This document shows, in pieces, positions 30,475-39,599 of a stretch of DNA of 48,484 bases. The notes below the pieces were generated by a model. That model ran no database searches. It was not told the origin of the DNA and was given only the letters and a program-made list of their open reading frames with translations. Every line of letters begins with the position of its first letter. Positions within the stretch are counted from its first letter, which is position 1. This stretch comes from Burkholderiales bacterium (GTDB lineage: Bacteria > Pseudomonadota > Gammaproteobacteria > Burkholderiales > Burkholderiaceae_C): positions 1 through 48,484 of the forward strand of contig JANXYH010000164.1 of assembly GCA_025350145.1 (NCBI GenBank), written 5' to 3'. Position numbers and translations under genes: made by a program.

Positions 30475-30558
30475 ACTTGCACCATTTGGAAGTGCTCTGG
30501 TTTTGTGCGAGACTGTGTGCAGTTCCTGAACAACACCCTCACCGACGAGGAGACACGC

Positions 30559-33173
30559 ATGTCTGCCCTGCCGCAAAGTTTTCTAGGCGCCGCCGCCAAC
30601 GACCCTGACGCCCAGGAGACCCGTGAATGGATGGACGCACTGAGCGCGGTCATCGCCAGCGAAGGCCCGGCCCGTGCCCATGACCTGCTGGAGAGGCTGA
30701 TCGACCAGGCCCGCCAGGCCGGCATCGACCTGCCGTTCTCGGCCACCACCGCCTACGTCAACACCATTCCCACCGACCAGGAAGAGCGCTGCCCCGGCAA
30801 CCTCGAGATCGAGGAGCGGTTGCGCGCCTACATGCGCTGGAACGCGATGGCGATGGTGGTCAAGGCCAATCGCCATGACCCGGCCGACGGCGGCGACCTG
30901 GGCGGGCACATCTCCTCGTTCGCCTCGGTGGCGACGATGTTCGGCGCCGGCTTCAACCACTTCTGGCATGGCGCCACGCCCGAGCATGGCGGCGACCTGC
31001 TCTACATCCAGGGCCATTCGGCGCCCGGCATCTATGCCCGGGCCTTCCTCGAAGGCCGGATCAGCGAGCAGCAGTTGCTCAACTTCCGCCAGGAGGTCGA
31101 CGGCCAGGGCCTGTCGAGCTACCCGCATCCGAAGCTGATGCCCGAGTTCTGGCAGTTCCCGACAGTGTCCATGGGTCTGGGGCCGCTGATGGGCATCTAC
31201 CAGGCGCGCTTCCTCAAGTACCTGCATGCCCGCGGCATCGCCGACACCAGCCGGCGCAAGGTCTGGGTCTTCTGCAGCGCCTGGACGGCCCGGTGCGTGG
31301 CAACGGCAAGATCATCCAGGAGCTCGAAGGCGAGTTCCGCGGCTCGGGCTGGAACGTCATCAAGCTGCTCTGGGGCGCCTACTGGGACCCGCTGCTGGCG
31401 CGCGACAAGGACCACAGCCTGCGCAAGATCATGATGGACACGGTCGACGGCGACTACCAGGCGATGAAGGCCAACAATGGCGCCTTCGTCCGCGAGCATT
31501 TCTTCGGCCAGCACCCCAAGACCGCAGAGATGGTGGCCAAGATGAGCGACGACGACATTTGGCGCCTGAACCGCGGCGGCCATGACCCGCAGAAGGTCTA
31601 TGCCGCCTACCACCGCGCGGTCAACCACAAGGGCCAGCCGACGGTGCTGCTGATCAAGACCGTCAAGGGCTTTGGCATGGGCAAGGCCGGTGAGGGCAAG
31701 AACACCGCGCACCAGACCAAGAAGCTGACCAACGACGACATCAAGAGTTTCCGCGACCGCTTCAACATCCCCGTCAATGACGCCCAGATCGACGCCGGCA
31801 TCCCGTTCTACAAGCCGGCCGACGACACCCCCGAGATGCGCTACCTGCAGCAGCGCCGGGCGGCGCTGGGCGGCTATCTGCCGGCGCGCCGGCCCAAGGC
31901 CGACGAGCAACTGAGCGTGCCGCCGCTGAGCAGCTTCCAGGCCACGCTGGACGCCACCGCCGATGGCCGCGAGATCAGCACCACCCAGGCCTTTGTGCGC
32001 TTCCTGACGGCGCTGCTGCGCGACAAGCAGGTCGGCCCGCGGACCGTGCCGATACTGGTCGACGAGGCCCGCACCTTCGGCATGGAAGGCCTGTTCCGGC
32101 AGATCGGCATCTACAACCCGGCCGGCCAGAACTACACCCCGGTCGACAAAGACCAGGTGATGTACTACCGCGAAGCGGTCGACGGCCAGGTGCTGCAGGA
32201 GGGCATCAACGAGGCCGGCGGCATGTCGAGCTGGATCGCGGCGGCCACGTCCTACGCCACCAATAACCGCATCATGGTGCCGTTCTTCGTCTACTACTCG
32301 ATGTTTGGCTTCCAGCGCATCGGCGATCTGGCCTGGGCGGCGGGCGACATGCAGGCGCGCGGCTTCTTGCTCGGCGGCACCTCCGGCCGGACCACGCTCA
32401 ACGGCGAGGGCCTGCAGCATGAGGACGGCCACAGCCATATCCTGGCCGGCACGATCCCCAACTGCGTGTCGTATGACCCGACCTTCGCCCACGAGGTCGG
32501 GGTGATCCTGCACCACGGCTTGAAGCGCATGGTCGAGCAGCAGGACAACGTCTACTACTACATCACCCTGCTCAACGAGAACTATCCCATGCCCGGCCTG
32601 AGCGCCGGCACCGAGGCGCAGATCATCAAGGGCATGTACTTGCTGCAAGATGCCAAGCCGACCCAGGCGCAACCGGTCGTCAACCTGCTCGGCTCGGGCA
32701 CGATCCTGCGCGAATCGATGGCGGCCAAGAAGCTGCTCGAGGCCGACTGGGGCGTAGCCGCCAGGGTCTGGAGCTGCCCCAGCTTCAACGAACTGGCGCG
32801 CGACGGCCAGGACGCCGAGCGCTGGAACCTGCTGCACCCGACCGCCACGCCGCGCCAGTCCTTCGTCAGCCAGCAGCTCAGCGGCCACGCCGGCCCTGTG
32901 ATCGCCAGCACCGACTACATCAAGGTCTATGCCGAGCAGATCCGCGCCTACCTGCCCAAGGGTCGGACCTTCAAGGTGCTGGGCACCGATGGCTATGGCC
33001 GCAGCGACTTCCGCGGCAAGCTGCGCGAGCACTTCGAGGTCAACCGCCACTACGTGGTCGTGGCGGCGCTGAAGACCCTGGCCGACGAGGGCACGGTGCC
33101 GGCGACGCGGGTCGCCGAGGCGATCGCCAAGTACGGCCTGAACACCGAAAAGATCAACCCCCTGTACGCCTGA
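30559..33173 (+). pseudogene. aceE: Pyruvate dehydrogenase E1 component AceE, broken by a ~100-base internal deletion
   Basis: Homodimeric-type E1 of pyruvate dehydrogenase. A good ribosome site (GAGGAGA, 30547-30553) precedes the ATG. The first frame gives 238 normal residues (MSALPQSFLG... to ...DTSRRKVWVF at 31272), then nonsense to a stop at 31432-31434. The correct protein resumes in another frame at QRLDGPVRGNGKIIQELEGE (31275 on) and continues for 632 residues to the stop at 33171-33173. About 33 residues are missing, the block that in AceE reads GDGEMDEPES...NCN and holds the thiamine diphosphate/Mg2+ ligands. Adding it back gives about 904 residues, the normal length. The protein as written cannot be catalytic. 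Confidence 0.9.
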
Positions 33174-33193
33174 GATTGAGGCTGGAGACGACG

Positions 33194-34837
33194 ATGGCAT
33201 TGGTGGAAGTCAGCGTTCCCGACATTGGGGACTTCAAGGACGTGGCGGTGATCGAACTGCTGGTCAAGGTCGGCGACACGGTCAAGGTCGAACAAAGCCT
33301 GGTCACGGTGGAGAGCGACAAAGCCTCGATGGAGATCCCGTCCAGCCATGCCGGGGTGGTCCGGGCACTGCGGGTGGCGCTGGGCGACGTGGTCAACCAG
33401 GGCAGCCCGCTGGTCGAGCTGGAGGCCGCAGCCGTGGCGGCAGCGCCGGCCCCGGCCCCGGCGGCGGCGGCACCGGCAACGCCAGCCGCAGCCGCACCGG
33501 CACCGGCTCCAGCCGCCGCCGGCTCAGGCCGGGTCGAGGTGCAGGTGCCCGACATCGGCGACTTCGATTCGGTCGCGGTGATCGAGGTGATGGTCAAGGT
33601 CGGCGACACGGTCAAGGTCGAGCAAAGCCTGATCACGGTCGAGTCGGACAAGGCCTCGATGGAAATCCCGTCCAGCCATGCCGGCACGGTCCGCGAGATC
33701 AAGGTCAAGCTCGGCGACAAGGTTGCCCAGGGCTCGGCCGTGCTGGTCCTGGACGGCGTGGCCGGCGCGGTCGCCGCTGCGCCGGTCGCCGTGGCCGCGG
33801 CTGCGGTTGCGGCAGCGCCAGTCGCGGCGCCCGCAGCAGAGCGCACGCCGCCCACCGCCGCGCTGCCGCCGCATGAGCCGACGGCGCTCAAGGCGGCGCT
33901 GCCACATGCCTCGCCCTCGGTGCGGCGCTTTGCCCGCGAGCTTGGTGTGCCGCTGGACGAGGTCCGCGGCAGTGGCCCCAAGGGCCGGATCACCCAGGAC
34001 GATGTGCAGGGCTTCGTCAAGGGCGTGATGGCCGGCGCGACCCAGACCAACGCGCAGAAGGCGGTCGCGCCCAAACCCGCGGCGGCGGCGACCGGTGGCG
34101 GCATCCCGGGCCTGCTGCCCTGGCCGAACGTGGATTTCGCCAAGTTCGGTCCGGTCGAGCGCAAGGACCTGTCGCGGATCAAGAAGATCAGCGGCGCCAA
34201 TCTGCACCGCAACTGGGTGCTGATCCCCCACGTCAGCCACCATGACGACGCCGACATCACCGAGCTGGAGGCCTTCCGTGTCCAGACCAACAAGGACAAC
34301 GAGAAGGCCGGCATAAAGGTCACGATGCTGGCCTTCATGATCAAGGCGGCGGTTGCAGCGCTGAAGAAGTTCCCCGAGTTCAATGCCAGCCTGGACGGTG
34401 ACCAACTCGTCTACAAGCAGTATTTCCACATCGGCTTTGCCGCCGACACGCCCAACGGCCTGATGGTGCCGGTGCTCAAGGACGCCGACAAAAAGGGCAT
34501 CGTCCAGATCAGCACCGAGATGGGCGAGTTGGCCAAAAAGGCCCGCGACGGCAAGCTCGGCCCGGCCGACATGAGCGGCGCCTGCTTCTCGATCAGCTCA
34601 CTCGGCGGCATCGGCGGGCGCTACTTCACGCCGATCATCAACGCCCCCGAAGTCGCCATCCTGGGCGTGGCCAGGAGCCAGACCGAGCCACGCTGGGACG
34701 GCCGTGCATTCCAGCCGCGGCTGATGCTGCCGCTGTCGCTGTCCTATGACCACCGCGTCATCGACGGCGCCAGCGCGGCGCGTTTCTCGGTCTACTTCGC
34801 CAGCCTGCTGGCGGATTTACGCCGCATCGTTCTCTGA
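33194..34837 (+). CDS. aceF: Dihydrolipoamide acetyltransferase (pyruvate dehydrogenase E2)
   Basis: 547 residues. It forms the core of the complex and passes the acetyl group to CoA. Domains: lipoyl domain 1 (Lys43 in VESDKASMEIP), an Ala/Pro-rich linker, lipoyl domain 2 (Lys153 in the same motif), a second linker, the E3/E1-binding domain (about 239-276, SPSVRRFARELGVPLDEVRG), and the catalytic domain ending SLSYDHRVIDGASAARFS with His520. The ribosome site GGAG is six bases before the ATG, 20 bases after aceE. The two lipoyl domains share long nearly identical DNA tracts. Intact throughout. Confidence 0.96.
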   Translation: MALVEVSVPDIGDFKDVAVIELLVKVGDTVKVEQSLVTVESDKASMEIPSSHAGVVRALRVALGDVVNQGSPLVELEAAAVAAAPAPAPAAAAPATPAAAAPAPAPAAAGSGRVEVQVPDIGDFDSVAVIEVMVKVGDTVKVEQSLITVESDKASMEIPSSHAGTVREIKVKLGDKVAQGSAVLVLDGVAGAVAAAPVAVAAAAVAAAPVAAPAAERTPPTAALPPHEPTALKAALPHASPSVRRFARELGVPLDEVRGSGPKGRITQDDVQGFVKGVMAGATQTNAQKAVAPKPAAAATGGGIPGLLPWPNVDFAKFGPVERKDLSRIKKISGANLHRNWVLIPHVSHHDDADITELEAFRVQTNKDNEKAGIKVTMLAFMIKAAVAALKKFPEFNASLDGDQLVYKQYFHIGFAADTPNGLMVPVLKDADKKGIVQISTEMGELAKKARDGKLGPADMSGACFSISSLGGIGGRYFTPIINAPEVAILGVARSQTEPRWDGRAFQPRLMLPLSLSYDHRVIDGASAARFSVYFASLLADLRRIVL

Positions 34838-34855
34838 GCTGAAAGCGCAACCCAC

Positions 34856-36661
34856 ATGGCACTGACAGAAGTCAAGGTCCCCGACATCGGCGACTTCAAG
34901 GACGTGGCGGTGATCGAGATCCTGGTCAAGCCCGGCGACCGCATCGCCCTGGAGCAAAGCCTGGTCACGGTCGAGTCCGACAAAGCGTCGATGGAAATCC
35001 CGGCCAGCGTCGCCGGCGTGGTCAAGGAAATCAAGGTGGCGCTGGGCGACAAGCTCAACCAGGGCTCACTGCTGTTGACGGTGGAGGCAGACGCGGCGGC
35101 TGCCGCGCCAGCAGTTTCATCCGCGCCCACGCCAGCGCCTGCGCCAATCCTTTCTGCCGCGCCGGCCGCCGCCAGCTTCAGCGGCGTCGCCGACCTCGAA
35201 TGCGATCTGCTGGTCCTGGGCGCCGGCCCCGGCGGCTATTCGGCCGCCTTCCGTGGCGCCGACCTGGGCCTCAAGGTCGTCATCGTCGAGCGCTATGCCA
35301 CCTTGGGCGGCGTCTGCCTGAACGTCGGCTGCATTCCGAGCAAGGCCTTGCTGCATGTGGCGGCGGTGATGGACGAGGTCAAGCACTTCGCCGACCTGGG
35401 TGTCTCGTTCGCCGCGCCGCAAGTCGATCTGCCCAAGCTGCTGGGCCACAAGAACAAGGTGGTGGGCAAGCTCACCGGCGGGCGGGCGGCAATGGCCAAG
35501 ATGCGCAAGGTGACGGTGCTGCGTGGCCACGGCAGTTTTGCCGACGCCCAGCACCTGACGGTTGAGGAGACCTCGGGCAGCGCCCAGGCCAAGACCGGCA
35601 AATCGCAGACGATCCGCTTCAAGCAGTGCATCATCGCCGCCGGCTCGCAGGCGGTGCGCCTGCCGTTCCTGCCCGACGATGCGCGCATCGTCGACTCGAC
35701 CGGGGCACTCGAATTGCGCACCGCGCCGAAGAAGATGCTGGTCATCGGCGGCGGCATCATCGGTCTGGAAATGGGCACGGTCTATTCCACCCTGGGCGCC
35801 AGGCTGGACGTGGTCGAGATGCTCGACGGCTTGATGCAGGGTGCCGACCGCGATCTGGTCAAGGTCTGGCAGAAGATGAACGCCGGCCGCTTCGACAAGC
35901 TGATGCTCAAGACCAAGACGGTGGGCGCACAGGCCTCGGACCAGGGCATTACGGTGCAGTTCGAAGGCCTGGACGGGGCCAAATCTGAGGCCACTTACGA
36001 CCTGGTGCTGCAGGCCGTGGGCCGGGTGCCCAATGGCAAGAAGATCGGCGCTGACAAGGCCGGCGTCGCGGTTGGCGAACGCGGCTTCATCCCAGTCGAT
36101 GTGCAGATGCGCACGAACGTGGCGCACATCTTCGCCATCGGCGACATCGTCGGCCAGCCTATGCTGGCGCACAAGGCGGTGCACGAGGCCCATGTCGCGG
36201 CCGAAGTTGCGGCCGGCGCGGTGCTCGGCGACGCCTCGTTGGCCAAGTCGCGGTTCGACGCCCGGGTGATCCCCAGTGTCGCCTACACCGACCCCGAGGT
36301 GGCCTGGGTCGGCCTGACCGAGGACGAGGCCAAGGCCCAGGGCATCCGGGTCAAGAAGGGCCTGTTCCCCTGGACCGCTTCGGGCCGGGCGATTGCCAAT
36401 GGCCGCGACGAGGGCTTCACCAAGCTGCTGTTCGACGACTCGGAGCAGGCCCACGGCCATGGCCGAATCCTCGGCGGCGGCATCGTTGGCACCCATGCCG
36501 GCGACATGATCGGCGAGATCGCCCTGGCCATCGAGATGGGCACCGACGCGGTCGATATTGGCAAGACCATCCACCCGCACCCGACCTTGGGCGAATCGAT
36601 AGGCATGGCCGCCGAGGTGGCGCACGGCACCTGCACTGACCTGCCGCCGGCCCGGCGCTGA
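34856..36661 (+). CDS. lpdA: Dihydrolipoamide dehydrogenase (E3) with an N-terminal lipoyl domain
   Basis: 601 residues. It reoxidises the lipoyl groups, passing electrons to FAD and NAD+. An extra N-terminal lipoyl domain (residues 1-80, Lys43 in VESDKASMEIP) and an Ala/Pro linker precede the flavoprotein: FAD motif LLVLGAGPGGYSAA, redox disulfide GGVCLNVGCIPSK (Cys154, Cys159), NAD motif MLVIGGGIIGLEMGTVYS, and the C-terminal active-site HPHPTLGESIG. The lipoyl domain is very like those of aceF. It lies 18 bases after aceF and ends at a strong terminator, closing the operon. This N-lipoylated E3 is a known beta-proteobacterial pattern. Confidence 0.96.
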   Translation: MALTEVKVPDIGDFKDVAVIEILVKPGDRIALEQSLVTVESDKASMEIPASVAGVVKEIKVALGDKLNQGSLLLTVEADAAAAAPAVSSAPTPAPAPILSAAPAAASFSGVADLECDLLVLGAGPGGYSAAFRGADLGLKVVIVERYATLGGVCLNVGCIPSKALLHVAAVMDEVKHFADLGVSFAAPQVDLPKLLGHKNKVVGKLTGGRAAMAKMRKVTVLRGHGSFADAQHLTVEETSGSAQAKTGKSQTIRFKQCIIAAGSQAVRLPFLPDDARIVDSTGALELRTAPKKMLVIGGGIIGLEMGTVYSTLGARLDVVEMLDGLMQGADRDLVKVWQKMNAGRFDKLMLKTKTVGAQASDQGITVQFEGLDGAKSEATYDLVLQAVGRVPNGKKIGADKAGVAVGERGFIPVDVQMRTNVAHIFAIGDIVGQPMLAHKAVHEAHVAAEVAAGAVLGDASLAKSRFDARVIPSVAYTDPEVAWVGLTEDEAKAQGIRVKKGLFPWTASGRAIANGRDEGFTKLLFDDSEQAHGHGRILGGGIVGTHAGDMIGEIALAIEMGTDAVDIGKTIHPHPTLGESIGMAAEVAHGTCTDLPPARR

Positions 36662-36708
36662 CCTGTCGCACTCGCCATCGCTTGGTTGGCCGGGCTGCGG
36701 CCTGGCTT

Positions 36709-36730
36709 AAACCGCTCGAAGCGGTTTTTT
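36709..36730 (+). terminator. Rho-independent terminator of the aceE-aceF-lpdA operon
   Basis: AAACCGCT (36709-36716), loop CGA, AGCGGTTT (36720-36727), then further T to 36730 (six T in a row overall). Eight-base-pair stem, 47 bases past the lpdA stop. Confidence 0.92.
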
Positions 36731-36786
36731 GCGGCGTCGGCCGACCAGGCCGGTGGCAGGTACGGCCGCTGGGGTCGAGTCCGCCG

Positions 36787-37704
36787 TCAGGCCAGGAATG
36801 CCTCCAGCGCCTGCGCCAGGGCCACCGGCTGGTCGTGGTGCAGCATGTGTCCCGCTTTGGCCAGCACCACCTGCTTGACGTCGCCGACATGGCCCAAGCG
36901 CTGCTGGAATTCGGCCCGGCTGTAGCGGCCGCGCCACCAGCGTTCAGCGGGGGTCTCGTTGCCTTCCACCCAAAGCACGGGGGCGGCGATGGCCGACCAG
37001 ATGGCGATGGCCTGGGCGGCGTTGTAGGGCACCGGGTTGATGCGCTTGTGGGCGCTGTCGGCACGCAGATGCCATTGGCCGTCGGTGCCGGGCTCGGCCC
37101 AGTGGCCGGCCAGGAAGCGGGCCTTGTCGGCGTCCAGCCGCGGGTTGCTCTGGCGCATGCGCTCGGCGACTTCGGCCAGGCTGGCGTAGGGGCGCAGGCG
37201 CTTGGGTGATTTCAACTCGTCCAGCCATTTGGCCATGCGCTGGCCGGCTTCGTGGGCGTGAAAGTCGGGCAGGCCGAAGCCTTCTAGGTTGACCAAGCGG
37301 CGGATGCGCTTGGGGCGGATGCCGGCGTAGGTCATGACGACATTGCCGCCCAGGCTGTGTCCGAGCAGGTCGATGGGCGCGTCCGGGCTGAGCGCCTCGA
37401 CCAGCGCATCCAGGTCGCCCAGGTAGTCGGCGAACCAATAGGCGTCTGTTGCGGGCGGCGCGACGGTCTGGCCAAAGCCGCGCCAGTCGGGGGCGATGAT
37501 CTGGCGCTGCGCGGCGAAGCCCTCATCCAAGGCGTCGACGACGAACTGGAACGATGCGCCCACATCCATGAAGCCATGCATCAGCAGCAGCGGCGGCGGC
37601 CCACCGACGCTGGCCTGGCCCCAGACGGTGAGGTGGTAGCGCAGGCCGCGCAGGTCGACAAACTGGCTGCGGCCGGGGCGGCGGGGGGCGTAGGTCTCGG
37701 GCAT
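36787..37704 (-). CDS. Alpha/beta-fold hydrolase
   Basis: 305 residues. Oxyanion motif LLLMHGFMDVGASF, nucleophile elbow DLLGHSLGGNVVM (Ser of GHSLGG) and a C-terminal His in AKAGHMLHHDQP, with an acid expected around WVEGNETP, make a complete hydrolase triad. The substrate is unknown; esterase or epoxide/haloalkane-type relatives are all possible. The open frame runs back to 38175, but the ATG at 37702-37704 (MPETYAPRRPGRSQFVDL) gives the family length and leaves 69 bases to the divergent GNAT gene. Confidence 0.87.
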   Translation of the reverse strand: MPETYAPRRPGRSQFVDLRGLRYHLTVWGQASVGGPPPLLLMHGFMDVGASFQFVVDALDEGFAAQRQIIAPDWRGFGQTVAPPATDAYWFADYLGDLDALVEALSPDAPIDLLGHSLGGNVVMTYAGIRPKRIRRLVNLEGFGLPDFHAHEAGQRMAKWLDELKSPKRLRPYASLAEVAERMRQSNPRLDADKARFLAGHWAEPGTDGQWHLRADSAHKRINPVPYNAAQAIAIWSAIAAPVLWVEGNETPAERWWRGRYSRAEFQQRLGHVGDVKQVVLAKAGHMLHHDQPVALAQALEAFLA

Positions 37705-37773
37705 GGCGCACTGTAGGCCGGCATACCGGCTGCCGACTGCCCTGGCGGCGACAGCGGCTGCCAGAATCAGCCG

Positions 37774-38265
37774 ATGCTGAACTTCACCCTGCGCGCGGCC
37801 GAGCCGCAAGACACTGCGGCCATCGTCGGCCTGATCACTGAATTGGCCGAGTTCGAGCAACTCAGCCACTTGCTCGAAGTCACGCCGGACAAGCTGCGGC
37901 CGCAACTGTTCGGGCCGCGCCCGGTGGTCGAAAGCGTGGTTGCGGTGGTCGACGGTGGGGTGGTGGCCTTTGCCCTGTACTTCACCAACTTCTCCACTTT
38001 TCTGGCCAAGCCAGGCCTGTACCTGGAGGATTTGTACGTGCAACCCGCGCGTCGTGGCGCCGGCATCGGCAAGGCGCTGCTGCGCCACCTGGCAGCGCTT
38101 GCGCTGCAGCGTGGCTACGGCCGATTCGAGTGGAGCGTGCTCGACTGGAACGCCAACGCGATCGCCTTCTACCAAGGCATGGGCGCGACCGTGATGCCGG
38201 ACTGGCGCATCTGCCGCGTGACTGGGCCGTCTCTGGCGCGGCTGGGCGCCGCTGAACTGGGCTGA
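37774..38265 (+). CDS. GNAT-family N-acetyltransferase
   Basis: 163 residues. The acetyl-CoA-binding motif A reads YLEDLYVQPARRGAGIGKALLRHLA, followed by motif B (WSVLDWNANAIAFYQGMGA). The early segment LITELAEFEQLSHLLEVTPDKL and overall length resemble the diamine/polyamine N-acetyltransferase branch, but the substrate is not fixed by the sequence. It ends one base before the convergent HD-GYP gene. Confidence 0.88.
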   Translation: MLNFTLRAAEPQDTAAIVGLITELAEFEQLSHLLEVTPDKLRPQLFGPRPVVESVVAVVDGGVVAFALYFTNFSTFLAKPGLYLEDLYVQPARRGAGIGKALLRHLAALALQRGYGRFEWSVLDWNANAIAFYQGMGATVMPDWRICRVTGPSLARLGAAELG

Positions 38266-38266
38266 G

Positions 38267-39406
38267 CTAGAGCACCATCGAGATCAGTTGGTCGGGCGCG
38301 ACGCTGGCCGGCAACGGTGGGTTGCCGACCACGCTGACGATGGCGAATTGCCGGTCGTGGGTGTCGCGGCGCAGCGGTTCGACCAGTCGCACGCCCTTGG
38401 CCGAGGTCAGGACCGAGACGACAGGTGTGGTCACGGTCGCGCCGCGCCGCGCGACGATGCCAAGTTCGCCCGAGGCCAGGCGGACGAAGGCGCCCGGCGG
38501 GTAGACGCCAAACTCCTTGATCAGTGCCGCAGTCATCGGGTGGCCGGGCTCGTGGATGAACATCGTGCGCCCGGCCCGGTCGGCCGTCATGGCTTCGCGC
38601 GACCGGCGTGGGCTGAGCTTGGTGGCGTAGATGTCGGCGCGGCGCACCAGGGCAGCGATCATGTGGACGTCGCGCAGCCCGCGCGGGTAGCCGCTGCCGT
38701 CGGCGACCTCGTGGTGTTGGGCGACGGCGTCGAGCCAGTCCTGGTCCTTGACCCCAGACATCGCCAGCATCTCGGCGCTGAACTTGGGGTGTGCCTTGAT
38801 CGCCAGCATCTGCTCCTGGGTCGGTGGCTGCTCGCTCAACGCCAGGTGGCCTTGCAGCTCCAGCATCGAGATGTTCATGGTCAGCGCCACCTTGAAGCCG
38901 CGCTGGATCTCGGCCGAGGTCCAGCCCAGTCGATCGGCCACCAAGTAGGTGACGATCGCCGTGCGCATCGAGTGGTTGACGCCGTATTGCAGCAGCGGGT
39001 TGATGCCCTGGCGCAGCACCTGGAAGATCGCCAGGTCCTTGTCGCGCTCGACCAGCGCCATCACCGACGGCGCCGACTTGTCCACCGCGTCGACAAAGCG
39101 GGCGTCGCCCGAGTCGCGCAGGGCGTTGCCCAGTTCGTCCAGGCAGGCCGACCACAGCCCGGGCAATTCACCCGGTGCGGCGCGGCGGATCTTGTCCTCT
39201 GCCGTCTGCAATTCCGCCAAATCCACCAGTGCGCCGCGCCTGAAGAGCGCCTGCATCTGGTCCTGGGTGGCGACGATCTGCCCGCGCGCCAACATCAAGG
39301 TCTTGTCGGCGTCACGGACATTGAACGGCAGCGGGCGCCCGACCGCGAGGCGGTCCTTGACCTGGGACAAGGGGGAACATTGCATGGCGATGGCGACCGG
39401 TGGCAT
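38267..39406 (-). CDS. HD-GYP domain protein with degenerate HD pair
   Basis: 379 residues. An N-terminal region (1-130), possibly a PilZ-like or unknown input domain, precedes an HD-GYP-type domain: His145 (YGVNHSMRTAIVT), then HHEVADGSGYPRG (231-243, including the GYP) and ADIYATKLSPRRSREAM (257-273). The metal-binding HD pair normally found as LLHDIGK is replaced by VALTMNISM (about 173-181). Catalysis of cyclic di-GMP hydrolysis is therefore doubtful; a binding or scaffold role is more likely. Two in-frame ATGs (39404 and 39383) are possible starts. It converges with the GNAT gene. Confidence 0.8.
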   Translation of the reverse strand: MPPVAIAMQCSPLSQVKDRLAVGRPLPFNVRDADKTLMLARGQIVATQDQMQALFRRGALVDLAELQTAEDKIRRAAPGELPGLWSACLDELGNALRDSGDARFVDAVDKSAPSVMALVERDKDLAIFQVLRQGINPLLQYGVNHSMRTAIVTYLVADRLGWTSAEIQRGFKVALTMNISMLELQGHLALSEQPPTQEQMLAIKAHPKFSAEMLAMSGVKDQDWLDAVAQHHEVADGSGYPRGLRDVHMIAALVRRADIYATKLSPRRSREAMTADRAGRTMFIHEPGHPMTAALIKEFGVYPPGAFVRLASGELGIVARRGATVTTPVVSVLTSAKGVRLVEPLRRDTHDRQFAIVSVVGNPPLPASVAPDQLISMVL

Positions 39407-39599
39407 TGGAGTTGTTGGGGCAGGGCGTCGAGACAGTGGCGCCGCCTGGCCAGTTTTTCGACCCTGCCGACCTGAACTTGAGATGGTCTGCAGTGGTGTC
39501 CGGCGCTGCCGCTCCCAAGTTCACGCTTAAGCTTGCGGCCATGAATCGCCCCCTTGATCATTCGTTGATCGCCGCAGTGCGCCGCAGCGGACCTGGCCG

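Noticed and set aside
30559-31434. A programmed frameshift in aceE
   Set aside because: Shifting frame at the junction would still lack the 33-residue ThDP motif, and no slippery site is seen; a deletion or sequencing error fits better.
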